Notes: generated from the letters alone by a model not told the origin. DNA of 64,000 bases from B4-G1 sp964393895 (GCA_964393895.1 CAYMWP010000005.1:4577-68576); one strand, 5' to 3'; positions 51,309-60,269 are shown, counted from the stretch's first letter. Numbers and translations are program-made.

Positions 51309-52568
51309 ATGGAGATTCGCGAGAGTGGTAAAGTGGGGGCAGGAGCGAACGCACGACAAGGTATGACAGAAAAACAGCGTACCAACCCCAACCAACGACT
51401 GGCAACACTGATCAAGGAAAAATACGACTACACACGCCCGAGGCGTGGAGAGGTTCGTGAAGCGGTCATCCTTTCCATCGGCGAGAACGACATGTTCGTT
51501 GACCTGGGAGCCAAACGGGATGGCATTGTCCCACCTACTGACCTAGAGTTGTTGGACGATGCTTACCGCGCCAGCCTGGAAGTTGGAGATCACGTCCCAA
51601 TTGTCATCCTGAAAACCTGGGGGCGTCGCGACGGGGTCATCCTGGTATCGTTGAATAAGGGGCTGGAGCATAAGGACTGGCTGAGGGCCCAGGATTTGTT
51701 GGAGAGTGGGAATGTTTTCGAGGCCACAGTGACCAAGTCCAACCGTGGGGGTGTCATTGTCCCATTTGGCCCCCTGCAAGGGTTCGTTCCGAACTCGCAC
51801 CTGACCTCCATACCCCGGGGTTGGCGGGGGAAGCGTCTGCGGGAGGCAAAGGCCGAGCTGGTAGGACAGACTCTGTCACTGGTGGTGATCGAAGTGAATC
51901 AGCAAAAGCAGCGTCTGGTGTTGTCGGAGCGCGCTGCAAGACGCCGCAGGCGTCAGCAACTGCTCGAGGAATTGACCGCAGGGGAAGTGAGGACCGGCAT
52001 CGTGTGCAACCTGGTTGACTTTGGCGCTTTCGTGGATTTGGGTGGCCTGGACGGCTTGATCCACGTCTCTGAACTGAGTTGGAGGCACATAGACCATCCA
52101 CAAGAGGTACTGAACGTAGGAGATAAAGTGGAAGTGTATGTCATCAATGTGGATCGAGAACGGAAGCGTATCGGGTTGAGCCGCAAGCGGCTGTTGCCCG
52201 ATCCCTGGCATAGTGTGACCGGGCATCTGCACGAGGGGGGCGTTGTCAAAGGGACTGTGACAAACGTGGTAGAGTTTGGCGCCTTTGTGAACCTCGGCGA
52301 GGGAGTTGAGGGATTGATCCACGTTTCTGAAATACCAGGCGGCGAGGCTAATCTCATAGATCTGGAGCCAGGTTCTCCGGTCACCGTGTGTGTGTTGGGA
52401 ATCAACGACCGGAAACGCCAGGTCGCGCTCAGGCTGGAGGAGATGGTTTCAGTCCCGTCCATATCTCAAGAATCCAAGCTCGACGAACAAGTTTTGAGGA
52501 GATTTCGTGACCAGAAAGTGCCTGATCGAACGGGAGAAGCGCAGAAAGCACAAAACGCAGGTGCGTAA
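51309..52568 (+). CDS. Four-S1-domain RNA-binding protein (ribosomal protein S1-like)
   Basis: 419 residues from ATG 51309 ('aggag' close upstream; ATG 51363 is possible). Four S1 OB-fold repeats: 'RGEVREAVILSIGENDMFVD', 'GNVFEATVTKSNRGGVIVPF', 'GEVRTGIVCNLVDFGAFVDL' and 'GVVKGTVTNVVEFGAFVNLG'; the last two carry the typical 'GLIHVSE'. S1-type proteins bind mRNA and help initiate translation; with four domains this is the short form seen in Gram-positives and Chloroflexota. It is driven by the strong promoter upstream. Its last 62 bp overlap the S14 gene in another frame. It may be a second S1-like protein beside the housekeeping rpsA. Confidence 0.88.
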   Translation: MEIRESGKVGAGANARQGMTEKQRTNPNQRLATLIKEKYDYTRPRRGEVREAVILSIGENDMFVDLGAKRDGIVPPTDLELLDDAYRASLEVGDHVPIVILKTWGRRDGVILVSLNKGLEHKDWLRAQDLLESGNVFEATVTKSNRGGVIVPFGPLQGFVPNSHLTSIPRGWRGKRLREAKAELVGQTLSLVVIEVNQQKQRLVLSERAARRRRRQQLLEELTAGEVRTGIVCNLVDFGAFVDLGGLDGLIHVSELSWRHIDHPQEVLNVGDKVEVYVINVDRERKRIGLSRKRLLPDPWHSVTGHLHEGGVVKGTVTNVVEFGAFVNLGEGVEGLIHVSEIPGGEANLIDLEPGSPVTVCVLGINDRKRQVALRLEEMVSVPSISQESKLDEQVLRRFRDQKVPDRTGEAQKAQNAGA

Positions 52569-52689
52569 CCGCTGCAAGATATGCGGGCGTCCCCGGGGTT
52601 ACATACGCCGATTCAAGTTATGCCGCATCTGCTTTCGCGAGTTGGCGCTACAGGGACTGATACCGGGCGTTCGCAAGGCAAGTTGGTGA
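52507..52689 (+). CDS. rpsN: 30S ribosomal protein S14, type Z (zinc-binding)
   Basis: 60 residues from GTG 52507, preceded by 'aggaga'. The sequence matches short S14 along its length, with the zinc motif C-x-x-C...C-x-x-C in 'CKICGRPRGYIRR' and 'LCRICFRELA', and the conserved end 'GLIPGVRKASW'. S14 sits in the head of the 30S subunit. The start lies inside the S1-like gene (62-bp overlap, different frame). The housekeeping S14 gene is normally in the spc ribosomal operon, so this copy may be a paralogue used under special conditions. Confidence 0.93.
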   Translation: MTRKCLIEREKRRKHKTQVRNRCKICGRPRGYIRRFKLCRICFRELALQGLIPGVRKASW

Positions 52690-52742
52690 GAGTGAATCGT
52701 TCCTTCCATCTCCAGGTAAAAAGGTTGGAACGTATCCTTTAG

Positions 52743-52789
52743 GGCGCAGATAGACGCTGATCCACAGAACGCGGCGAAAATCTGTGTCC
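52743..52789. repeat. Degenerate copy of the 18341 palindromic repeat
   Basis: Arms starting ggcgcagat and ending atctgtgtcc pair imperfectly across 47 bp, in the 178-bp gap between S14 and the sigma factor. It shares the 'cgcagat.....gctgat' wording with the 18341-18422 element. Confidence 0.45.
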
Positions 52790-52867
52790 GATTTCAAGTC
52801 TGGCAGGGTGCCTGGGTAATTGCGCCTCAAGCACAAGATTCCCAAGCATAAGGGTGTGTAGACGTGT

Positions 52868-54043
52868 ATGAAAGAGAGCAAAGCGCAGGAGCAACTGAAT
52901 AGAATCCAATGGTTGCTGGACGAGGCGGGCGAGCAAGGATACCTCACCTCCGACCGGATACTGGAAGCGTTCCCTAAAGTGGAGAATGACCTGGATCAAC
53001 TAGATACCCTCTTTGCCGCTCTCCACGATCGAGAAATCCAAGTCTACAACAGCGAGGAGGAGGCCAAAGAGGATAGGGCGCGGGTGGAGGGCGGGGATGG
53101 GGATTGGAGCGCCACCTCCGACTTGAGCCTCATTCCCGCCAACGACACCGTCGGCTTGTACTTTAGTGAGATGAGCGACGTGCCCCTCCTGAGGTACGAG
53201 GAGGAAGTGGCGTTGGCCAAGCAATTGGAGCAAGGGCGAGAAGCTCAGCATCAGTTAGCTCGCAACGATCACGATGCTCAAGAGCGGGCCAGGCTGAAGC
53301 GCAAAGTCAGGCAAGGGCAAGAGGCCCGCCAACACCTCATCAAGGCCAACACACGTCTCGTGGTGAGCGTGGCTAAGAGATACAGGGGACTGGGATTGCC
53401 TTTCCTCGATCTCATTCAGGCGGGCAACCTGGGTCTGATCAAGGCAACCGATAGGTTCGATTATCGGCGGGGATACAAGTTCGGCACTTATGCCACCTGG
53501 TGGATCCGCCAGGGCATCACTCGCGCCTTATCTCAACAGGGACGCACCATCCGCATCCCCGTTCACATGGGCGACCGGATCAGAAAACTTCTCAGGACGG
53601 CGCAAAAACTGGAGCAGCGCTCAGGACATCGGCCTGCGCCCGAGGAGATAGCTGAGGAAGCGGGGCTGGATTCCAACAAAGTGCGGTGGATGCTGCATGT
53701 CTCGGCGCGTCCCATATCGCTGGATAAACCGGTGGGCGACGAGGAGGGAGCGACCGAATTCGGTAGCTTTATCGAAGACGAGGATACGCCCTCACCAGCT
53801 CAAAGCGTCGAGCAGCACCTGTTGCGCGAGGACTTGGAAGAGATGCTGACTGCCCTCACGCCACGCGAAGTCCGCGTCCTGCGCTTGCGCTTTGGCCTGG
53901 ATGGCGACCGCGCTCACACTTTGCAAGAGGTAGGGAGGAAACTCGGCGTGACCCGGGAGCGCGCTCGCCAGATTGAGCGTAAGGCCCTAAGGAAACTGCG
54001 CCATCCGCGTCGCAGCCGCAAGCTACGGCATTATCTGAGTTAG
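52868..54043 (+). CDS. Sigma-70 family RNA polymerase sigma factor, RpoD-like
   Basis: 391 residues. A region 1.1-like N-terminus ('LLDEAGEQGYLTSDRILEAF'), region 1.2 ('DTVGLYFSEMSDVPLL'), region 2 ('RLVVSVAKRYRGLGLPFLDL', 'YATWWIRQGITRAL' for -10 recognition and melting), region 3 ('IRIPVHMGDRIRKL') and region 4 helix-turn-helix ('RVLRLRFGL', 'LGVTRERARQIERKALRKL'). This is the group 1/2 plan that recognises TTGACA/TATAAT promoters. A second such factor lies at 56858, so at least one is probably an alternative (group 2) factor. The start has no strong ribosome site. Confidence 0.92.
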   Translation: MKESKAQEQLNRIQWLLDEAGEQGYLTSDRILEAFPKVENDLDQLDTLFAALHDREIQVYNSEEEAKEDRARVEGGDGDWSATSDLSLIPANDTVGLYFSEMSDVPLLRYEEEVALAKQLEQGREAQHQLARNDHDAQERARLKRKVRQGQEARQHLIKANTRLVVSVAKRYRGLGLPFLDLIQAGNLGLIKATDRFDYRRGYKFGTYATWWIRQGITRALSQQGRTIRIPVHMGDRIRKLLRTAQKLEQRSGHRPAPEEIAEEAGLDSNKVRWMLHVSARPISLDKPVGDEEGATEFGSFIEDEDTPSPAQSVEQHLLREDLEEMLTALTPREVRVLRLRFGLDGDRAHTLQEVGRKLGVTRERARQIERKALRKLRHPRRSRKLRHYLS

Positions 54044-54056
54044 AGGTGTAGCCGCT

Positions 54057-54572
54057 ATGAGTTTTCGTCATTTCATTCTGGGTTTGCTGGCCCAACAGCC
54101 AATGTCAGGCTACGATATCAAGCGTTTCCTCAAGAGCCTCGATTGGCTGATCGGGAGCCCCAGTTTTGGCAGTCTGTACCCTACACTGCATGCTTTGCTG
54201 AGAGACAACCTGGTAATCGTGGATGTCGTTCATAGCGATGATAAACCACCACGGAAGGTTTACAGCATCACCGAGCCAGGTCGGCAAGTGCTGCACGAGT
54301 GGATCAACCAGCCGGTCGAGCCTGACGTATCTCTGAGGGCTTTCCTGATGCGTTTGATGTTGGCCGGCAGTCTCTCGCGCGCCGGCCTGCTCGCGTGCCT
54401 ACAGCAACGGCGCTGGCAGGTCGCATCTAATCGTGCTGCTCTGGAACAGATCACTGAGCCCCATCACAAAGCCGTGGGATTAGGGCAACACCTGGCGTTT
54501 GACTTTGGATTAGCAGCAGCGACGGCAGAGTTAGCCTGGTTGGATCGCGCACTGGAGCGTCTGTCACAGTAG
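54057..54572 (+). CDS. PadR-family transcriptional regulator
   Basis: 171 residues, 13 bp after the sigma-factor gene. The N-terminal winged helix carries the PadR signature ('LGLLAQQPMSGYDIKRFLKS', 'GSLYPTLHALLRDNLV', 'RKVYSITEPGRQVLHEW'), and the C-terminal half is the helical dimerisation domain. PadR proteins repress nearby operons and respond to phenolics or other small molecules. Its closeness suggests control of the sigma/CarD module, possibly through the dyad at 51273, which I cannot confirm. Confidence 0.9.
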   Translation: MSFRHFILGLLAQQPMSGYDIKRFLKSLDWLIGSPSFGSLYPTLHALLRDNLVIVDVVHSDDKPPRKVYSITEPGRQVLHEWINQPVEPDVSLRAFLMRLMLAGSLSRAGLLACLQQRRWQVASNRAALEQITEPHHKAVGLGQHLAFDFGLAAATAELAWLDRALERLSQ

Positions 54573-54855
54573 CACCCTTTCCAGTGAAATTTTCGTACGT
54601 TCGGCGTAACCTACTATGACAGTTTCACAAGGCCCTTCCTCGTTTGCTTTCCAAGAACCGTTGAAATTCGCAGCCCTGGCCTAGATTCGACGACTGGGCA
54701 GTTACCCCGGAGAAAAAGATGCAAGACCAGGCAAAGGAGATTCTGTAACGTGAACTGGATGAACCGCGGGCTCAGATCATTGCCCCGGAGCAGCCATGCA
54801 AAACAAGCCCAACTACAGAGCGTTATTCTGCAGGACAGAGACAGGAGGTAGCAGG

Positions 54856-55365
54856 ATGTTTGAAGTAGGTGAAGCGGTCGTCCATCCGATTCGTGGAGCC
54901 GGTATCGTGACGGACATAGAGGAACTAGAACGGCACGGAAGTAGCAAAGAGTACTACAGGGTCAAATTGCTTGGCCAGGGGCATACCACGCTGATGATCC
55001 CGGTCAAAGCCGCCAAGGCAAGGGGGCTGCGGCACGCAATCCAGCGGTCCAGGTTAAAGCGCGTGTGGCGCGTCCTGCTCGCCGCCCCCGAGAAACTGCC
55101 CGCTCACTACAAGAAACGGTACGAATTGGTCAAATCGAAGCTTCGAACCGGAGACCTTCTCCAGATCGCAGAGACGGTGAGGGACATGGCCTGGCGACGG
55201 AAACAGGAGGGTAGCCTCAACACACGAGGGAAACGAATGTACAAGGAAGGAATAAGACTCCTCGCAGGCGAGATTGCCGCCGCACAAGGTACTGATTTGG
55301 CGGACGCCGAGGCTCAGGTCAGGGGCCGATTGTGGGAAAGCCTGCATCCAAAGAAGGTAGCATAG
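54856..55365 (+). CDS. CarD/CdnL-type RNA polymerase-binding regulator
   Basis: 169 residues from ATG 54856, preceded by a perfect 'aggaggt'. The N-terminal Tudor-like RNAP-interaction domain is clear ('VGEAVVHPIRGAGIVTDIEE', 'YYRVKLLGQGHTTLMIPV'), and the helical DNA-contacting domain follows ('KLRTGDLLQIAETVRDMAWR', 'KRMYKEGIRLLAGEIA'). CarD stabilises the open promoter complex with sigma-A-type factors. Its position between two sigma-70 genes suggests a dedicated transcription module. The 283-bp gap upstream holds no gene that I can support, only a short broken frame starting at 54718. Confidence 0.93.
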   Translation: MFEVGEAVVHPIRGAGIVTDIEELERHGSSKEYYRVKLLGQGHTTLMIPVKAAKARGLRHAIQRSRLKRVWRVLLAAPEKLPAHYKKRYELVKSKLRTGDLLQIAETVRDMAWRRKQEGSLNTRGKRMYKEGIRLLAGEIAAAQGTDLADAEAQVRGRLWESLHPKKVA

Positions 55366-55372
55366 TTTCGAC

Positions 55373-56536
55373 ATGAACATATTGAACAGAGACGAGCTAA
55401 GGGCATTGACGCGGAAAACCTCGGGATTGTGCATCTCGATTTATCTGCCCACGCACCGGGTGGGAAGAGAAACTCGACAGGATCCGCTTCGGCTAAAGAA
55501 CTTGTTGGGTAAGGCCGAGGAACATCTGCTCGCCGGTGGTCTTCGAACTCCCGACACAAAGGAGTTGCTCAAACCGGTTCAAAGGCTCTTGCAAGATGGC
55601 CTTTTCTGGCAACATCAGAGCGATGGACTGGCTATATTTCTCTCTCGGGAGATGTTCCGCTATTATCGCCTTCCATTGAATTTTGATGCTTTGGTGGTTG
55701 TCACCAACCGTTTTCACATCAAGCCACTGCTTCCCTTGTTCAGCAGTGACGGACAGTTCTACGTCCTGGCGCTCAGCCAGAACGAGGTCAGGTTGCTTCA
55801 AGGTACACGATACAGCGTCAGCGAGGTCAATCTGGAAAGAGTTCCGACCAGCCTCACCGAGGCGCTCAGATATGATGATCCCGAAAAACGGCGCCAGTTC
55901 CACACCAGCACGCGCACTCCTGGTAGCAGGGGCGAACGCCCGGCGACTTTTCACGGCCACGGGGCCGGCAGTAATGATGCCAAGTCGAACCTGCTACGGT
56001 ACTTTCACCAAGTTGATGAGGGTTTGCAGGAGTTGCTTCGGCACGAGCAAGCGCCTCTGGTATTGGCCGGGGTTGACTATCTCCTCCCGATCTATCAAGA
56101 GGCAAACACGTATCCTCATCTGGTAGAAGGGGGAGTTGAGGGAAACCCCGAGGAACTGAACGTGGAGGAATTGCACAAGTATGCCTGGGCCATTGTGCGT
56201 CCGCTCTTTCTGGCAGCACAGAAGGAGGCGGCTGCCCGATACAACAAGCTCGCGGGGGTCGGCAGTGAGCAAGTCTCCAATGATCTGAAGGACATCATTC
56301 CCGCCGCTCATCAAGGACGGGTCGAGACGCTATTCGTCGCTGTTGGTATTCAGCGGTGGGGCTCTTTTAGTCTGGATACGAATATAGTCCAATTGCACAA
56401 AGAGGCCAAACCCAGTAATGAGGATTTGCTAGATCTCGCCGCGGTCCAGACCCTCTTGAACGGGGGGACGGTCCACGTGGTTGAACCCGAAGAGATGCCT
56501 GATGAAACATCCCTAGCTGCCATATTCCGCTACTGA
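55373..56536 (+). CDS. baeRF (bacterial/archaeal eRF1-like) family protein
   Basis: 387 residues, 7 bp after carD. It begins 'LTRKTSGLCISIYLPTHRVG' and continues with 'FLSREMFRYYRLPLNFDALV', 'FYVLALSQNEVRLLQGTRYS' and 'APLVLAGVDYLLPIYQEANT', a pattern typical of the baeRF3-type relatives of the eRF1/aRF1 release factors. The family is predicted to act on ribosomes (peptidyl-tRNA hydrolysis or stalled-ribosome rescue), but biochemical proof is lacking. Linkage to S1, S14 and CarD fits a stress-translation role. The usual Gly-Gly-Gln loop of true release factors is not obvious. Confidence 0.8.
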   Translation: MNILNRDELRALTRKTSGLCISIYLPTHRVGRETRQDPLRLKNLLGKAEEHLLAGGLRTPDTKELLKPVQRLLQDGLFWQHQSDGLAIFLSREMFRYYRLPLNFDALVVVTNRFHIKPLLPLFSSDGQFYVLALSQNEVRLLQGTRYSVSEVNLERVPTSLTEALRYDDPEKRRQFHTSTRTPGSRGERPATFHGHGAGSNDAKSNLLRYFHQVDEGLQELLRHEQAPLVLAGVDYLLPIYQEANTYPHLVEGGVEGNPEELNVEELHKYAWAIVRPLFLAAQKEAAARYNKLAGVGSEQVSNDLKDIIPAAHQGRVETLFVAVGIQRWGSFSLDTNIVQLHKEAKPSNEDLLDLAAVQTLLNGGTVHVVEPEEMPDETSLAAIFRY

Positions 56537-56857
56537 TCGCTCCCGCAGGTTGCCGTTTCCGATGCCAAAACACAAGTTTGCGGAGTGAATCCACGCCCGA
56601 AACGACTTTGTGTCCAACCTGGGGAGGTCTCCAACCCATTTGAAACACAACCGTGTGATTTAGATTTCACCGTTGTTTAGAGGTATCATCTCAAGATTAT
56701 GGGGTAACACTTCAGACCTCCGAGGTTGGGGCGGCGTATTCGACTTGGAAAGCGAATCTCACAGCTCCAACCTGCTGGAGGATACAAATCTGCAAACCTC
56801 GGAGGTCTTGCCCAACCTTATTGAGAAGATACGTCTAGAGCACACTTTGTCAGATAG
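56537..56857. other. 321-bp gap with 14-bp inverted repeats
   Basis: No gene seen. Inverted repeats agacctccgaggtt (56714-56727) and aacctcggaggtct (56795-56808) are 67 bp apart; the same core occurs as a palindrome at 18461-18475. 'catttgaaacaca' at about 56638 resembles 6950-6965, and 'gcggagtgaatccacgcc' near 56580 resembles the 18409 repeat arm. The gap therefore collects fragments of several dispersed repeats. Confidence 0.6.
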
Positions 56858-58345
56858 ATGAACACTACAAGAAACGTCCCGACAGACGATATGGTGGGAA
56901 TATACCTGCGCGAGATCGCAAAGGCGCCGCTCCTTGCCCCGTACCAGGAGATCTGGCTCTCTATTCAACGAGAGGCGGTTTCCCACCTGGAGGCTCTACG
57001 AGTTCGATTGAACGAGCGCAAAGGGCGGACGCCCACCGCGAATGAAACCCTGGATAGTGTGCTCCATTCACTCCGCCAGGTGTGGTCAGTCGTGTGCCGG
57101 AACTGCGAGCGTCTGAACGTGCCACTGCCCGATCTGGCCGCGTTGGTGAACGAAACCAAGGCGATGCGGCACGCGCTGATACCGGAGATCACGCCGTATC
57201 TCTACGACTTTTTGGAACAATCGGAGTGGCCGGAATCTCAGCACGATGAGGGTTGGGAGGCGCTGACCAGCAATCTCTTCGAGGTTGTGCTATTGCTCTA
57301 CCTGCTACCCGAGCCCATACTAGATTGGATCCCCAAAGAGATAGGTGATTCAGGAGCTCGGACCAGGAGTGGGATTCTCTCGGATGTGCGCAGATCATTG
57401 AAAATTCTTGTACTCCGAGGGCGAAACGAGCAACGCACCTCTCCATCGCACCGCGTGACCGAGCATGGCGAGAGGCCGAGCGAAGAGGAATTATCGGCGC
57501 TGTGGGATGACCTAGAAGAGCGCGCACACCAGGCCACCCAACATCTGACTCAGGCTAACCTGCGCCTGGTAGTCAGCATCGCCAAAGAACACGTGGGGCG
57601 TGGCCTCACGTTCCTGGACCTGATCCAGGAAGGGAACACCGGCTTGATGCGAGCGGCTGAGAAATACGATCACACCCTGGGATTCAGGTTCTCTACTTAC
57701 GCCACCTGGTGGATCCGCCAGGCGATTGGTCGGGCCGTCTCAAACCATAGTCGCATCATCCGTATCCCCGTCCACGTAGGGACTCGTATCAACAAATTAT
57801 GGGGCTTGCAGCGCGAACTGACGAAAAAGATGGGGCGAGAACCTACGATGGAGGAAGTGGTGATGGCGTCGGACCTGTTGGAAGCGGAGGACAGGACAGC
57901 CATCCAGCGCGCGCGAGCGGCAGGAGAGCCCTTGCCATACTTTGAGAAGCATCAACTGCGTCGTGCTATCAGTCAGATAGAAAAGATAATGCGCCTTTCG
58001 CAGGAGACGCTGTCGCTGGATATGCCGGTGTCTGGCGATGCGTCGCATAGCGAGGCCCGGCTAGGCGACTTTGTCGAGGATAACAGCACGCCAAGACCGG
58101 ACGAGACGGTCTACAGGAGACTCCTCAGCGAAGAGGTGCAGTCCGCCCTGGATTCGCTCGGCGAGCGGCGGCGGTTGGTGCTAGAGATGCGTTACGGATT
58201 GAATGGGCAAGAGAAACACACGCTCGAAGAGATCGGGCAACGTCTTGGCATATCGCGCGAGCGTGTGCGCCAGATCGAACAAAAGGCATTCCGCGTCCTG
58301 AGGAGGACGAGGCGCGGGCGCAAGCTGCGCGATCTCATCAGCTAG
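56858..58345 (+). CDS. Second sigma-70 family factor with long non-conserved insertion
   Basis: 495 residues. Region 1.2 ('DDMVGIYLREIAKAPLLAPY') is separated from region 2 by about 200 residues with no sigma motif. Region 2 ('LRLVVSIAKEHVGRGLTFLD', 'YATWWIRQAIGRAVSNHSR'), region 3 ('IRIPVHVGTRINKL') and region 4 ('RLVLEMRYGLNGQEKHTLEE', 'LGISRERVRQIEQKAFRVL') are complete. The non-conserved spacer after region 1.2 is also seen in some primary sigma factors, but its sequence here is unlike the 52868 protein. It probably directs a distinct regulon with TTGACA/TATAAT-like promoters. It lies upstream of the sugar operon, which it may control. Confidence 0.9.
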   Translation: MNTTRNVPTDDMVGIYLREIAKAPLLAPYQEIWLSIQREAVSHLEALRVRLNERKGRTPTANETLDSVLHSLRQVWSVVCRNCERLNVPLPDLAALVNETKAMRHALIPEITPYLYDFLEQSEWPESQHDEGWEALTSNLFEVVLLLYLLPEPILDWIPKEIGDSGARTRSGILSDVRRSLKILVLRGRNEQRTSPSHRVTEHGERPSEEELSALWDDLEERAHQATQHLTQANLRLVVSIAKEHVGRGLTFLDLIQEGNTGLMRAAEKYDHTLGFRFSTYATWWIRQAIGRAVSNHSRIIRIPVHVGTRINKLWGLQRELTKKMGREPTMEEVVMASDLLEAEDRTAIQRARAAGEPLPYFEKHQLRRAISQIEKIMRLSQETLSLDMPVSGDASHSEARLGDFVEDNSTPRPDETVYRRLLSEEVQSALDSLGERRRLVLEMRYGLNGQEKHTLEEIGQRLGISRERVRQIEQKAFRVLRRTRRGRKLRDLIS

Positions 58346-58459
58346 CGAACCAAGGGACTAACCACAGTCCGATCTTGCAACACCTCCAGCACGAGACACG
58401 AGCAACCCGCCACTGCCCCGGTGTTTTGATCACGCGGAACTGGAGGAAGGAGCACCACT

Positions 58460-58570
58460 ATGCCCAAAGAGTGCGACGTCTTTGGGGAGCGAAAGGGCAA
58501 GTATAATGACGACATCCCCGCATCTCAATTTGCTCAGAAACCACATCGACATCAAGCGTGTGCCATTTAG
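58460..58570 (+). CDS. Possible 36-residue leader ORF overlapping the hydrolase start
   Basis: ATG 58460 is preceded by a strong 'aaggag' seven bases upstream, better than the site of the main gene. It encodes 36 residues (begins M-P-K-E-C-D-V-F-G-E-R-K) and ends at TAG 58568-58570, inside the hydrolase gene in another frame. It could be a translational-coupling leader or simply fortuitous. No homologue recognised. Confidence 0.35.
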   Translation: MPKECDVFGERKGKYNDDIPASQFAQKPHRHQACAI

Positions 58571-60269
58571 CGACCGTGGTTCACGCCTGCTGGTCTTTCA
58601 GGCACCCGGGCAAAGCCGGTTGCTAGTGAAGCTAGCCGAGCGGCTCACTGAACTGCAACCCGACATAGACGCATACCGGCAACGCGCCCCGTTCGTGCGC
58701 GACATCTTCCTGGTGGACGAGGAGGGCGAACCGCTCGACTTTGAGCTCGTGACCTATCCCCACGTGCTGTACCTTCGCACCCGGCTGGGTGATTTCGGAT
58801 TGGTCTTTCAGGACAGACGCACACTCGCTTTCGGCCTGCCGCCCCAGGTGACGGCCGGCCTGCGGTTCCACGTTTCGCCCCAGTTCTGGGAACAGACGGA
58901 ACACGGCGGTACGTTCAAGGCGGTCCGCAATCTGGCCTATGCCAGCAAGGGCGAGTCTGTCCGCAACCAGATCACGCCTGAGGAAGGCGGCTACACCGTC
59001 GAGTTCATCGTCCAGGCCGGCGACGATTGTGCGATTGCGCTTGCAGTTCACGAGAGCTCGGATCCAGCCTTCGACGTATTGCCATTCTCCACCTCGTGCG
59101 CTGCGGCCGAGGTACGTTGGCACAACTGGTTCAGCAGGGTTCCGCCGGTGGACGAGCGATATCGCCTCACCTACACGTATGCATGGTGGATCATGGCCAA
59201 CAACCTCATCAGCCCACAGGGAAAGGTGGCCTACGAAGCCATGATACCCTCCAAGATCAACTATGTGGGACTGTGGCTGTGGGATAGCGCTATGCATGCC
59301 CTGGCCTACCGCCACGTTGACCCTGAATTGGCGCGCAATCAAATCCGCGCCATGCTGGCTTGCCAGCTCCCCGACGGCATGCTGCCGGACGCCGTCTACG
59401 ACGAAGGCGTCGTCGCCGAAATTGACCACCCTATCCGTGCCGAGGTCACCAAGCCGCCCATCCTAGCCTGGGCGGTACTCAAGCTGCACGAGACCGACCC
59501 CGATCTGGATTTCCTGCAAGAAGTCTACGTGCCGCTGGTGCGCTGGAACGCCTGGTGGTTCAGCATGAACGACGACGACGTAGACGGGTTGGCACAGTAT
59601 AACCATCCCTACTCCTCCGGCCTGGACGACAGTCCACTTTGGGATCACGGGATGCCGGTTGAATCGCCCGACTTGAACACCTACTTGTGCGTGCAGATGG
59701 GTTCACTGGCAGTGATGGCCGAAGCGCTGGGCATGGACGCCGAAGGTGCAATGTGGCGCCGTCGCGCCGCCGCGATCGTGCGCCGGATGCTCGAGAGCTT
59801 TTGGGACGAGGAAGCGGGCCTGTTCCACGCATTGCACGACGAGCAGCCTATTCCCGTCATCACGCCGTTCAACCTCTATCCATTGTGGACCGGTCAGTTA
59901 CCCGATGGTATCCGCGGCCGGCTCCTCGCCCACCTCACCAATCCCGACGAGTTTTGGGGAGAGTACGCCCTGCCGACGGTAGCGCGCAACGACCCACACT
60001 ACGCCCCGGAGACGATGTGGCGCGGGCCGGTGTGGGTCAACATCAACTACTTTTTCATCGAAGCACTGCGCCAGGTGGGAGAACACACCCTGGCTAACGC
60101 GTTGCGTGAGCAGACGCTGGAACTGGTGATGAGCCAGCCCGGCATCTATGAGTATTACAGCTCGCAGACCGGTCAGCCGCCGGCGACCGCCGCCGAGACA
60201 TTCGGGTGGACCGCCGCAGCATTCATTGACCTGGCGCTTCAGGCCAGCCGGGAGGAGAACGTCGAATGA
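58506..60269 (+). CDS. GH63/MGH1-type alpha-glycoside hydrolase
   Basis: 587 residues from ATG 58506. An N-terminal beta domain (about 1-200) is followed by an (alpha/alpha)6 barrel: 'YEAMIPSKINYVGLWLWDSA' contains the conserved Asp of the MGH1/GH63 catalytic region, then 'HPYSSGLDDSPLWDHGM', 'APETMWRGPVWVNINYFFIE' and 'ETFGWTAAAFIDLAL'. Relatives are mannosylglycerate/glucosylglycerate hydrolases, trehalase-like and debranching-type alpha-glucosidases. It overlaps the GT20 gene by 4 bp (ATGA), so it is coupled to sugar synthesis. Substrate likely a compatible solute such as glucosylglycerate or trehalose. No signal peptide: cytosolic. Confidence 0.8.
   Translation: MTTSPHLNLLRNHIDIKRVPFSDRGSRLLVFQAPGQSRLLVKLAERLTELQPDIDAYRQRAPFVRDIFLVDEEGEPLDFELVTYPHVLYLRTRLGDFGLVFQDRRTLAFGLPPQVTAGLRFHVSPQFWEQTEHGGTFKAVRNLAYASKGESVRNQITPEEGGYTVEFIVQAGDDCAIALAVHESSDPAFDVLPFSTSCAAAEVRWHNWFSRVPPVDERYRLTYTYAWWIMANNLISPQGKVAYEAMIPSKINYVGLWLWDSAMHALAYRHVDPELARNQIRAMLACQLPDGMLPDAVYDEGVVAEIDHPIRAEVTKPPILAWAVLKLHETDPDLDFLQEVYVPLVRWNAWWFSMNDDDVDGLAQYNHPYSSGLDDSPLWDHGMPVESPDLNTYLCVQMGSLAVMAEALGMDAEGAMWRRRAAAIVRRMLESFWDEEAGLFHALHDEQPIPVITPFNLYPLWTGQLPDGIRGRLLAHLTNPDEFWGEYALPTVARNDPHYAPETMWRGPVWVNINYFFIEALRQVGEHTLANALREQTLELVMSQPGIYEYYSSQTGQPPATAAETFGWTAAAFIDLALQASREENVE

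Noticed and set aside
54718..54855. Short frame before carD (M-Q-D-Q-A-K-E-I-L then stop, continuing R-E-L-D-E-P)
   Set aside because: Interrupted after nine codons; too little remains to name a gene or call a pseudogene.
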